Assembly: GCA_002376965.1 (NCBI GenBank)
Contig: DFOV01000216.1
Location: 1 to 16,798 of the forward strand
Reading direction: 5' to 3'
Source of the DNA: Gammaproteobacteria bacterium UBA3532
GTDB lineage: Bacteria > Pseudomonadota > Gammaproteobacteria > Enterobacterales > UBA3532
DNA: 16,798 bases
Below are positions 6,746 to 13,800 of the stretch, piece after piece. Within the stretch, counting starts at the first letter, position 1. Each line of letters begins with the position of its first letter. Made by a program: the position numbers and the translations under genes. A model generated the notes under the pieces. It worked only from the letters and a program-made list of their open reading frames with translations. It had not been told where the DNA came from and did no database searches.

Positions 6746-7684
6746 GTGGCAGCGCCATTAGGGGTAATTAAACCAACGATACACAATGAATCGAAGCAGC
6801 AGGATTACAGCTTTGTGAGGGCGTCGCTTTGTCAACACGGCGAGAGTCCAGTATGGCATGCTGAGCGTGGGGAGCTGTTTTGGGTCGACATGTTGTCGAA
6901 CAATCTCTATCAGTACCACGTCAAGACCAAAACGGTATGCACCTATACCTTTGATCGTTACACTGCGTGTGTCACCCCATGTGACTTCAATAATGTCCTT
7001 CTGGCTCAAGGCGACGGCATTTACCGCTTCCATCTTTACACCAATAAGCTGACCAAGTTAACCGAGTTTGCTGGTGACAACCAAAAACTACGTTTTAACG
7101 AATTGAAGTGCGATCCGCGTGGTCGTATTTTTGCTGGCACAATGGCAAAGAATGAGTCACCTTTTCAAGGTGGTTTGCATCAGTTTTTCGACCGACGCCA
7201 ACACAAAGAGATTTTGGATCGTGTCAGCATTGCAAATGGCATGGCCTGGAGCCCAGACTACAAAACGTTCTATTTTATTGATTCCCCAACGCGCTGTATT
7301 CTGGCTTTTGACTATGACATCGAAACAGGATTGACTAGCAATCAACGCCTATGTATCGACTTGTCAAATGAGGAAGGCTACCCAGACGGCATGACCATTG
7401 ATAACGAGGGACATTTGTGGGTTGCTATGTGGGCTGGCTCTCAACTACTCCGCGTTGATCCTATGGCACGTAAGGTAGTACAAAACATTCCTATGCCGGT
7501 GAAAAACCCTACGTCATGCTGTTTTGGTGGGCCTGGTATGTCACAACTTTTTGTTACATCGTCTCAAAAGGATCTGGATGACGAAGCGCTGAAAAAATAC
7601 CCCCGCTCAGGTGCAGTATTTGTTATTGATACGCATCATACAGGATGCCCTTCGTACTTGAGTAACCCGTCTTTCCAGAGCTAG
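6746..7684 (+). CDS. SMP-30/gluconolactonase-like beta-propeller lactonase
   Basis: A 312-aa protein of the SMP-30/gluconolactonase/LRE family, which opens sugar lactones such as glucono-1,5-lactone to the acid. By comparison with human SMP30, the metal ligands are E33 (GESPVW), N164 (IANGMAWSPD) and D214 (YPDGMTID). The substrate-side residues are R116 and N118 (RFN). Family members usually read RFNDGK here; this one reads RFNELK, so the active-site loop differs. The GTG start at 6746 has GGGGG with a 7-nt spacer. The first ~25 residues lie before the propeller and the start could be later (GTG at 6815), but that one has no Shine-Dalgarno. No signal peptide is seen, so it is cytoplasmic. The gluconokinase gene follows after 8 bp, which supports a gluconate-forming role. 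Confidence 0.85.
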   Translation: MAAPLGVIKPTIHNESKQQDYSFVRASLCQHGESPVWHAERGELFWVDMLSNNLYQYHVKTKTVCTYTFDRYTACVTPCDFNNVLLAQGDGIYRFHLYTNKLTKLTEFAGDNQKLRFNELKCDPRGRIFAGTMAKNESPFQGGLHQFFDRRQHKEILDRVSIANGMAWSPDYKTFYFIDSPTRCILAFDYDIETGLTSNQRLCIDLSNEEGYPDGMTIDNEGHLWVAMWAGSQLLRVDPMARKVVQNIPMPVKNPTSCCFGGPGMSQLFVTSSQKDLDDEALKKYPRSGAVFVIDTHHTGCPSYLSNPSFQS

Positions 7685-7692
7685 TAAACCAA

Positions 7693-8187
7693 GTGTACCA
7701 TCTGCTGGTTATGGGCGTTTCCGGGTGCGGTAAGTCGACGATTGCGGTCCAATTGCACGCTCGCCTACCCCAGCAGTACCTTGATGCCGATGACTTTCAT
7801 CCCCAGGAAAACAAACAAAAGATCAGTTCGGGCATTCCACTGACAGACGATGACCGCCAACCCTGGCTGACAAAAGTCAATGCTGCGGTCAAAGCCAGTG
7901 AAAACAAGCAAGGCGTGATTCTGGCCTGCTCAGCGCTGAAGCATCAATATCGCGAAACCTTAATGCAAGGCTTAGCCTGGCCGATGCATATCATCTGGCT
8001 ACACGGCGATAAAAATACCCTGCTCGACAGACTGGAGCAACGCCAGGGACATTTTGCCAAAGCGAATATCCTCGATAGCCAGATAGCAACATTGCAACCA
8101 CCCGACGTTCAGCCATTTGATATTGCCGAATCAGCCGAGCAAATCGTCGAAAAAATCCTTCAGACATTAGGGCATAAAAGCAATTGA
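7693..8187 (+). CDS. Gluconokinase (GntK/IdnK family)
   Basis: A 164-aa P-loop kinase of normal length for the family. Walker A is GVSGCGKST (8-16), DADDFHP (31-37) is the gluconate-kinase substrate loop, and TDDDRQPW (51-58), CSALKHQYR (79-87) and RQGHF with DSQ (117-130) are family signatures. It phosphorylates gluconate to 6-phosphogluconate, entering the pentose phosphate or Entner-Doudoroff route. The start is a GTG at 7693 directly before the conserved strand and P-loop. No Shine-Dalgarno is seen, but the upstream lactonase stops 8 bp before, so coupling is likely. Lactonase and kinase are consecutive steps from gluconolactone. The name gntK or idnK is not assigned because the paralogues cannot be told apart here. 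Confidence 0.93.
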   Translation: MYHLLVMGVSGCGKSTIAVQLHARLPQQYLDADDFHPQENKQKISSGIPLTDDDRQPWLTKVNAAVKASENKQGVILACSALKHQYRETLMQGLAWPMHIIWLHGDKNTLLDRLEQRQGHFAKANILDSQIATLQPPDVQPFDIAESAEQIVEKILQTLGHKSN

Positions 8188-8212
8188 CACTGCTGCCGAG
8201 CTGGCACATTAT
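8184..8212 (+). promoter_or_regulatory. Candidate sigma70 promoter of ppnP
   Basis: A perfect TTGACA -35 (8184-8189) lies 17 bp from CATTAT (8207-8212, 4 of 6). The -35 overlaps the gluconokinase stop codon. Transcription would begin near 8219 and give a leader of about 55 nt. This makes ppnP separately expressed rather than only the last gene of the gluconate cluster. Confidence 0.55.
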
Positions 8213-8273
8213 TCCTTCCTTTCAATACAGGCCAGACCCTGTTGATTATTCATTACTGTTCAGGAACTTAATC

Positions 8274-8588
8274 ATGTCACAATTTGAAAATGTCACCGTT
8301 ACCCAGAAAGCCAACATTTATTTTGATGGAAAGGTAACCAGCCGTAAAATCACCTTTGCTGACGGTTCATTTAAGACCTTGGGGATCATGCTTCCTGGCG
8401 ACTATGAGTTTGGCACCGAAAAAGCTGAGCTAATGGAAATCTATCAAGGCGAGCTGGAAATCCTTCTTCCAGGCCAAAATGAGTGGCAAACAATCCAAGC
8501 AGGCGAATCTTTTAATGTGCCAGCCAATGCCAAGTTTGGCATTAAAATAAAGTCAATTACCGACTACTGCTGTACTTACTTAGACTAA
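8274..8588 (+). CDS. ppnP: Pyrimidine/purine nucleoside phosphorylase (DUF1255 cupin)
   Basis: A 104-aa cupin-fold protein matching E. coli PpnP (YaiE, 94 aa) over nearly its whole length. Seen here: ANIYFDGKV near the N-terminus, then LGIMLPGDYEFGTE, ELMEIYQGELEILLPG, then AGESFNVPANAKFGIKI, and a C-terminal YCCTYLD. The family splits several purine and pyrimidine nucleosides with phosphate into base and ribose-1-phosphate. The frame is open back to 8184, but the ATG at 8274 has AGGAA with a 7-nt spacer and fits the family length, so it is taken as the start. It follows gluconokinase by 86 bp and has its own candidate promoter. A bidirectional terminator follows at 8641-8678. Confidence 0.93.
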   Translation: MSQFENVTVTQKANIYFDGKVTSRKITFADGSFKTLGIMLPGDYEFGTEKAELMEIYQGELEILLPGQNEWQTIQAGESFNVPANAKFGIKIKSITDYCCTYLD

Positions 8589-8640
8589 AACTCCGCATTT
8601 GGTTATAAGCCAGCTTGCACTGAAAGTCTAAGTAAAAGCC

Positions 8641-8678
8641 AAAACAGGCTACCTACAACATTGCGGGTAGCCTGTTTT
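8641..8678. terminator. Bidirectional intrinsic terminator between convergent ppnP and the MalZ-like gene
   Basis: A perfect 13-bp inverted repeat, AAAACAGGCTACC (8641-8653) and GGTAGCCTGTTTT (8666-8678), with a 12-nt loop. It gives a T-tract on each strand. It lies 52 bp after the ppnP stop and directly next to the stop of the minus-strand amylase gene. Confidence 0.88.
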
Positions 8679-8680
8679 CT

Positions 8681-10537
8681 TTATGCCAGTCGATATAAAT
8701 CGGAGGTTTGTGGAAGTTCACTATTAACGGGATAACTAGCGCCAGACAGCACGCCAATCCATGTCCCTTTCCCTTGTAAATTAAGTGCAGACGTATCAAT
8801 AGCTACCAACTGACCATTTTTCTCTTTGGCCAAAACAGATAAATAAACCTCACCATCCAACTCACGCCCAAAAGCCACGACTTCCGGCGCTTCCGATCCA
8901 CACCAAATCAAACTTCCTTGCTGCAAACTTTTTGCCGATAGCCGTGCCTCAATCAATTTTTGATGCGCTTGCCAAATGGGCATATCCCATTGCTCTCTAT
9001 CCCATATCATGGTGCGGCGGCAATCCGGATCTTTTCCGCCCTCCATCCCAACTTCATCGCCATAATAAACAGCCGGAACACCAACGTAAGAAAACAAAAA
9101 GACTAAAGCGGTAATAAGCTTATCCTTGTCGCCACCGAGTAAGGTTAGCATGCGCGGGCGATCGTGCGAGCTAATCATATTGTACATGGCCAACGCATTT
9201 TGCCATGGAATATTCCCGATAAAATCCTGCAACTGCTGTTTAAACGTTTCCGCATCGTAGTTGGCATAAGGTACTTCGTTTCCTTCACCATCACCAATAA
9301 AGTCATAGCGGCCACTTAACCAATGATAGATTGGGTAGTAAAACCCCATGTAGTTCATTATGCCGTCTAACGCATCACCCTGCAGCAACTCGGAACCATC
9401 ATAGAAATGTTCGCCCATGAGATATTTCTCTTGACCTAGTGGCTTAAGTGCTTCGCGAACCTCCTGCCATACTTCCAAGCCTGCTTGGTAGTCCTCAAAT
9501 CGGGCTTGCATATTGGCAACGTCGAAGCGCCAGCCATCCAGATTAAATGGCGGCTTTAGCCAGTATTTCATCACCGAATTTTCATCTCGATAGATAGCAT
9601 CGCGCAACTTGTCGGAACGATAGTCGAGTTTAGGCAAACTATCGAATCCCCACCAACCGGTGTAATTATTGGGATGCTCTTTAAAGGTAAAGAAATCATA
9701 ATACGGCGAACTGGTATCGTTATAAGCGCCCTTTCCTTCAAAGTGATCAAAGCGGTTGAACCACTCATGCGCCCAGCCACAGTGATTAAAAATACCATCG
9801 ATGACAATCTTAATGTCATTGTCGTGTAAGGTATCAACTAGCCGAATAAAAGCTTCATCGCCACCCAGATGCTTATCAACGTGGAAATAATCTATTACAT
9901 CGTATTTATGATTGCTGGGTGCTGTTCCAACGGGGTTTAAATACAGTGCATTAACACCCAACTCCTGAAGGTGCGCGATATTATTCTCGATGCCTTTTAG
10001 ATCGCCATTAAAAAAGTCGAACCCACCTTCTGGCTGTTCGCCCCACGCCTTAACGGTTATGGCCTCACCGGTTACCGCCTTTTCCCCGTCGACATAGTTC
10101 GTATCCGGATCACCATTGGCAAATCGGTCAGGAAAAATTTGATAAAACACCGAGCTAAGCGGCCAATCTGAAACTTGATGGTTGGCTCGCAGTTTAAAAT
10201 CGCCATGGTCAACAGGGATGGCACTTTGCAGCCCCTTGGCGTTGTACCAGTAATTAGCACCATCTTCACACAGGATAAGGAAGCGGTAGTCGAAAACATT
10301 CCATCGCAACTCGAACGTCAGCGCAAAGTAATCAAAGCCATCACTTGTACGCTCTTTTTTTAACTCCCAGAACCGTCCTGATCCCTCTGGCGCGCAGCGC
10401 AAAAATACACGAGATACGGGGCTACCCTCAGCTACTCGCAGCCGAATGGTCAATGGTTGACCAAAAATTATAGGAAGCGGGGACACAAAATCACGGGTGC
10501 TGGCGCTGTGAACAGTCAATTGCCATATATTTTTCAT
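8681..10537 (-). CDS. MalZ-like maltodextrin glucosidase (GH13, cytoplasmic)
   Basis: A 618-aa GH13 enzyme, close in length and order to E. coli MalZ (605 aa). An N-terminal beta-sandwich of the CBM34 type (about 1-118) precedes the catalytic barrel, which opens at SSVFYQIFPDRFANGD. Region I is DGIFNH (247-252), the nucleophile D339 is in GWRFD, the acid/base E376 is in MGEHF, and the transition-state Asp D459 is in SSHD. LPKLDYRS (301-308) is shared with MalZ and neopullulanases. No signal peptide is present, so it acts in the cytoplasm and is expected to release glucose or maltose from imported maltodextrins. Neopullulanase or cyclomaltodextrinase activity is the main alternative. The ATG at 10537 has only a weak Shine-Dalgarno; TATAAA at 10581-10576 is a possible -10. 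Confidence 0.9.
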   Translation of the reverse strand: MKNIWQLTVHSASTRDFVSPLPIIFGQPLTIRLRVAEGSPVSRVFLRCAPEGSGRFWELKKERTSDGFDYFALTFELRWNVFDYRFLILCEDGANYWYNAKGLQSAIPVDHGDFKLRANHQVSDWPLSSVFYQIFPDRFANGDPDTNYVDGEKAVTGEAITVKAWGEQPEGGFDFFNGDLKGIENNIAHLQELGVNALYLNPVGTAPSNHKYDVIDYFHVDKHLGGDEAFIRLVDTLHDNDIKIVIDGIFNHCGWAHEWFNRFDHFEGKGAYNDTSSPYYDFFTFKEHPNNYTGWWGFDSLPKLDYRSDKLRDAIYRDENSVMKYWLKPPFNLDGWRFDVANMQARFEDYQAGLEVWQEVREALKPLGQEKYLMGEHFYDGSELLQGDALDGIMNYMGFYYPIYHWLSGRYDFIGDGEGNEVPYANYDAETFKQQLQDFIGNIPWQNALAMYNMISSHDRPRMLTLLGGDKDKLITALVFLFSYVGVPAVYYGDEVGMEGGKDPDCRRTMIWDREQWDMPIWQAHQKLIEARLSAKSLQQGSLIWCGSEAPEVVAFGRELDGEVYLSVLAKEKNGQLVAIDTSALNLQGKGTWIGVLSGASYPVNSELPQTSDLYRLA

Positions 10538-10586
10538 CTTGTTACATCACTTTCTGTTGGTTATGGTCTACACTTTTTATAAGAGT

Positions 10587-10613
10587 TTGACCGGAAATAA
10601 CTCACCTAATAAT
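10587..10613 (+). promoter_or_regulatory. Weak candidate promoter of the HDOD gene
   Basis: TTGACC (10587-10592, 5 of 6) and AATAAT (10608-10613, 5 of 6) match well, but the 15-bp spacer is short. It is the best pair seen in the 156-bp gap between the divergent MalZ-like and HDOD genes, and would leave a leader of about 75 nt. Confidence 0.3.
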
Positions 10614-10693
10614 TAAAGACTTAAAGTAATCGATGAGATATCAATCGTAGTAGTCGAATACATTTATGGATTACATTGCATAGGAAGACGACA

Positions 10694-11554
10694 TTGTCAC
10701 ACAGAAATCAGCTTCTAAAAACCCTGGAACTGCCACCAATACCAGCCGCAGGACAAGAGCTGCTGGTAGTGATTAATAATCCAGACGTAGAAATCAGCGA
10801 CTTGGCTGGCGCCATAGAAAAAGACCCGGGTTTGACCGCTCGTTTGATCGGCTTGGCAAACAGTGCCTTTTTCGGCTCGCGTAACCCTATCGTGCGAGTA
10901 GAAGACGCCATTATTAAGGTATTAGGCGTACGCATGGTAAAAAGCATTGCCATGAGCCTGGTACTTAGCGGCTCGTTAAAGACAAACAAATGCGAAAACT
11001 TTTCAGCCATAGAGTTTTGGAAAACTACACTAGCCTGCAGCCAGTTGTCACGCCAGCTTTGCCTACTCAGCCAAAACAAAGCGGTGGCTGCTGACGATGC
11101 CTACCTATGCGGACTATTGCATGGTTTTGGCCAGTTGCTACTGATCCACCTATTCCCAGAAGACATGAACGACCTGCTTGGAGTAGAAGCCAACCAGCTT
11201 TCTCGCGCCACGCTGTTAAATGCTGAAAGCGAAGCTTTTGATATGAATGAATGCCAAGCAGGCAGCTGGGTATGCATGCGCTGGCAGTTACCTGAATTTG
11301 TCTCAACCGTTATTCGTCATCTTGACGACCCAGAATACGACGGGGAACACAAGCTGTTGATTGGCATTATCCGCTATGCCCTCGCCACCACCGAAGCGAT
11401 ACGAAATGAAGAGGAACTACCTACGCTGGATCCAATGCTTTTGGATAAGTTAGCGATCGACTCCAGTCGACTGGATAAAAAGCTGGATGAGTTTATCGAG
11501 CTTTATAACAGCATAGAAACCCTTGCCAAATTAATCAGCCGAATAAATGAGTAG
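10694..11554 (+). CDS. HDOD-domain signalling protein
   Basis: A 286-aa protein that is almost entirely one HDOD domain. Hallmarks near the N-terminus are LPPIPAAGQELL, the block IEKDPGLTARLIGLANSAFFG, the IVRVEDAIIKVLGVRMV helix and the following AMSLVLSG segment. HDOD is a relative of HD-GYP that usually lacks phosphodiesterase residues and serves as a protein-interaction or regulatory module in bacterial signalling. The frame opens at a TTG at 10676, but AGGAAG at 10682-10687 sits exactly 6 nt before a second TTG at 10694, so this is the better start. The hybrid kinase gene follows after 2 bp. The pair is probably one signalling unit, with the HDOD protein as partner or output of the kinase (inference). 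Confidence 0.87.
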   Translation: MSHRNQLLKTLELPPIPAAGQELLVVINNPDVEISDLAGAIEKDPGLTARLIGLANSAFFGSRNPIVRVEDAIIKVLGVRMVKSIAMSLVLSGSLKTNKCENFSAIEFWKTTLACSQLSRQLCLLSQNKAVAADDAYLCGLLHGFGQLLLIHLFPEDMNDLLGVEANQLSRATLLNAESEAFDMNECQAGSWVCMRWQLPEFVSTVIRHLDDPEYDGEHKLLIGIIRYALATTEAIRNEEELPTLDPMLLDKLAIDSSRLDKKLDEFIELYNSIETLAKLISRINE

Positions 11555-11556
11555 CC

Positions 11557-13707
11557 ATGCATAATCCATTCGTAGAATCGTCAAAAGAGCTACGCGGCCT
11601 GGTATTTAAGCTATCAGGAGCGCTCTCCACTGTCACTCGTCTACTGATGCAAGGGGTTGAAGAAAAAGACGAAATAAAGCTTCTTCAATTTGCATTGGGT
11701 CTGCTGGTAAAACAGGAAGACTTTGAACGCTGCTCGGTCTATCTCGTTGATGGTGATCAATTGATCCCTGCAGCCTCTTATCAGCTGGACAATATAGGCA
11801 ATCAACCTGAAAAGGCTCAGAACCCCCTAGATGAATACCAGATTTTCTCCCTCAATGAAGGTATTATTGGAAAGGCTTACACCTCGCGTCAATTTCAAGT
11901 CTGTAATCACTGCTCCTCAAACCCCGACTTTATACGTGATGTACCCCATCAGGGATACGCCATTGGTTCGCTTATCTGCGTACCACTAAAAATGGATAAT
12001 GAGATTTTTGGCGTATTAAACGCATCTCATCGCGAAACTGACTTTTTCGATGCGTGGCATCAACGTTTACTTTGTGTTTATGCCGATATTCTGGCTTGCG
12101 AAATAGCTAACACGCGCTACAAATACTCCCTGTCTCGCAAGCTGGAAAAACGTCACGAGCAGTTAACGCAGGCGCAACAATCTACCGAAGTTCAAGCCCA
12201 GGAAAAATTTGAAATTTTATCGGATGTTGGCAAACATGTACGCTCGCCAATGAACGCTATTTCCAGCATGCTGTCGCTGCTGCGTGATACAGAAATGTCG
12301 AGCGAACAACGAAAATATACAGAACTGGCATACGGAGCAACTTCCAGCCTAATGCACCGCCTTGATAATATCCTTGACTCTGCCCGTGTTGAAAGCGGCG
12401 ATATTTCACTCAACAAAACATCTTTCGAATTTCGGCGTTTACTCGACAAGGTAATAGATGCTTTTGCCGGACTGGTTCATCGTAAAAATATCTCCATTAC
12501 CAGCCGTGTCGCCAAAAACCTCCCCGAAACATTAAAAGGCGATGCAGACCGCATTGCTCAGATACTAAATAAGCTGGTCGCCAATGCGGTGAAGCACACC
12601 GAACAGGGCGGAGTAAGAATTATTGTTGATGCACAAGACCAGGGCTATGGAAAGCCGATAAAAGTAACCGTTTCTGTAATCGATTCGGGGCCAGGTATCG
12701 AGCCGCCGCTGTTAAAAGAATTGATTAACTCAGATATCGATTCACTCAGCGGAAACAGTGGTTTTGGATTGGTGCTATGCCGCAAGCTCGTTGAACAACT
12801 AAGTGGTGAGCTGTCCATTGAGTCGTCCACCAACGGGACGACAGTGTCTTTTACTTTGGAATTGGAACAGCCCAGTAACTCAGCCAAGGCAGCCGCGTCA
12901 TTTTCACAATGCAGCGTCAACTTGATTTGCCATGATAAGAGTTACGAAGAGCATTTTGGTGGCCTGATGGCTGAGTGGGATATTAATTATACTCATGTCA
13001 GCAATCCGCGTAGCCAACTGCCACAGCTCCTGCAGGCAACTGGACTAGGCACCCAGGAATTGATCATCTTTATCGATGTCGAGATGCCTAATGAACAGGG
13101 ACTACACCTGGCCAGACATATACGCGAACAGTCCCGAACTGACAGCTTGAAGCTTGTTGCACTGGATAGCTACCTTCATGTTTCACAGACTGATAGCAGC
13201 ATCAAAGAACTATTCGATGACTTTGTGACCAAGCCATTAAAATACCATGATGTGCTTCGGGCCATGAACGCTCTGTACGATGGCTGGTGTCCACTCAGCG
13301 ATCCGCGCGACCCAACACAAACAGTGCCAGCAGTCGACCGAAAGGTACGAGCTTTACTGGCTGAGAACTCATCGATGGCCCAGGAAGCCATGGTTAATTT
13401 ACTTGAGCGGCAAGGTATGGATGTTACCGTGGTCAAGGATGGCATTGAGTTTCTCCAAGCAGTAAAGGAAAGAGAGTACGATATACTGTTCGTTGATGTC
13501 AGCATGCCACGCAAAAACGGGGTTGAAGCAACCAACGAAATACGTCTAAATACGCTTGTTCCTAAGTCAACGCCTATCATTGGACTCACCTCAAGTGCTG
13601 ACGACGATATTCGAGCGCAATGCCTCAATGCCGGCATGAACGACATCGTTCGCAAGCCTATATCTAATAACAATATAGAAGCTATCTATGCCCAATGGCT
13701 GAAATAA
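11557..13707 (+). CDS. Hybrid sensor kinase-like protein: GAF, HisKA with shifted H-box, HATPase, two receiver domains
   Basis: A 716-aa soluble protein. A GAF domain (about 25-185) contains the Cys pair VCNHC and ends in VPLKMDNEIFGVLNASH. A coiled-coil linker (about 190-217) leads to a HisKA-like helix. The HATPase (about 327-438) has an N-box asparagine in VANAVKHT, DSGPGI (G1) and GFGLVLCRKL (G2). Receiver 1 (about 453-575) has D507 and K559 but only one residue of the N-terminal acidic pair. Receiver 2 (about 596-716) has D647, T678 and K700, with the acidic pair reduced to E603-N604. The H-box reads GKHVRSP where kinases have SHEIRTP, so Lys226 replaces the phospho-acceptor His and His227 takes the place of the Glu. 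The 2-bp gap to the HDOD gene implies coupling. With no membrane segment it should sense a cytoplasmic cue. Confidence 0.88.
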   Translation: MHNPFVESSKELRGLVFKLSGALSTVTRLLMQGVEEKDEIKLLQFALGLLVKQEDFERCSVYLVDGDQLIPAASYQLDNIGNQPEKAQNPLDEYQIFSLNEGIIGKAYTSRQFQVCNHCSSNPDFIRDVPHQGYAIGSLICVPLKMDNEIFGVLNASHRETDFFDAWHQRLLCVYADILACEIANTRYKYSLSRKLEKRHEQLTQAQQSTEVQAQEKFEILSDVGKHVRSPMNAISSMLSLLRDTEMSSEQRKYTELAYGATSSLMHRLDNILDSARVESGDISLNKTSFEFRRLLDKVIDAFAGLVHRKNISITSRVAKNLPETLKGDADRIAQILNKLVANAVKHTEQGGVRIIVDAQDQGYGKPIKVTVSVIDSGPGIEPPLLKELINSDIDSLSGNSGFGLVLCRKLVEQLSGELSIESSTNGTTVSFTLELEQPSNSAKAAASFSQCSVNLICHDKSYEEHFGGLMAEWDINYTHVSNPRSQLPQLLQATGLGTQELIIFIDVEMPNEQGLHLARHIREQSRTDSLKLVALDSYLHVSQTDSSIKELFDDFVTKPLKYHDVLRAMNALYDGWCPLSDPRDPTQTVPAVDRKVRALLAENSSMAQEAMVNLLERQGMDVTVVKDGIEFLQAVKEREYDILFVDVSMPRKNGVEATNEIRLNTLVPKSTPIIGLTSSADDDIRAQCLNAGMNDIVRKPISNNNIEAIYAQWLK

Positions 13708-13724
13708 GCCAGCAAGCGGGAACT

Positions 13725-13763
13725 CTCGTCGATCAACACCTATACCAGTCGTTGATCGGTGAG
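13725..13763 (+). repeat. Inverted repeat upstream of the amylase lipoprotein gene
   Basis: CTCGTCGATCAAC (13725-13737) pairs with GTTGATCGGTGAG (13751-13763) across a 13-nt loop. There are 11 Watson-Crick pairs and two G-U pairs in plus-strand RNA, and the inner CGATCAAC/GTTGATCG arms are perfect. An outer GCAAGC/GCTTGC pair (13712-13717, 13780-13785) and a direct repeat GAACTCTC (13720, 13763) frame it. No T-tract follows, so it is not an ordinary terminator. It could be an operator for a dimeric regulator or a leader RNA hairpin. Confidence 0.5.
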
Positions 13764-13771
13764 AACTCTCA

Positions 13772-13800
13772 TTGACTCAGCTTGCATAAGAATGTTTAAA
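13772..13800 (+). promoter_or_regulatory. Weak candidate promoter of the amylase lipoprotein gene
   Basis: TTGACT (13772-13777, 5 of 6) and TTTAAA (13795-13800, 4 of 6) are 17 bp apart, just downstream of the inverted repeat. If used, it would start transcription near 13807 and force translation to begin at the ATG at 13810 or later, almost leaderless. That conflict with the chosen start keeps confidence low. Confidence 0.25.

Noticed and set aside
6315..6758. 147-codon minus-strand reading frame opposite the methyltransferase
   Set aside because: It mirrors a well-supported gene with clear methyltransferase motifs and has no recognisable domain or start signal.
6678..6761. 27-codon reading frame just before the lactonase gene
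   Set aside because: It has no ribosome binding site, overlaps the lactonase start in another frame, and shows no leader-peptide features.
13176..13673. 165-codon minus-strand reading frame opposite the receiver domains
   Set aside because: It is Ser-rich and antisense to a clearly coding receiver region, as expected from a codon shadow.
13759..13791. GTG start for the amylase lipoprotein
   Set aside because: It lies within the inverted-repeat stem, has no ribosome binding site, and would make the lipoprotein signal too long (Cys44).
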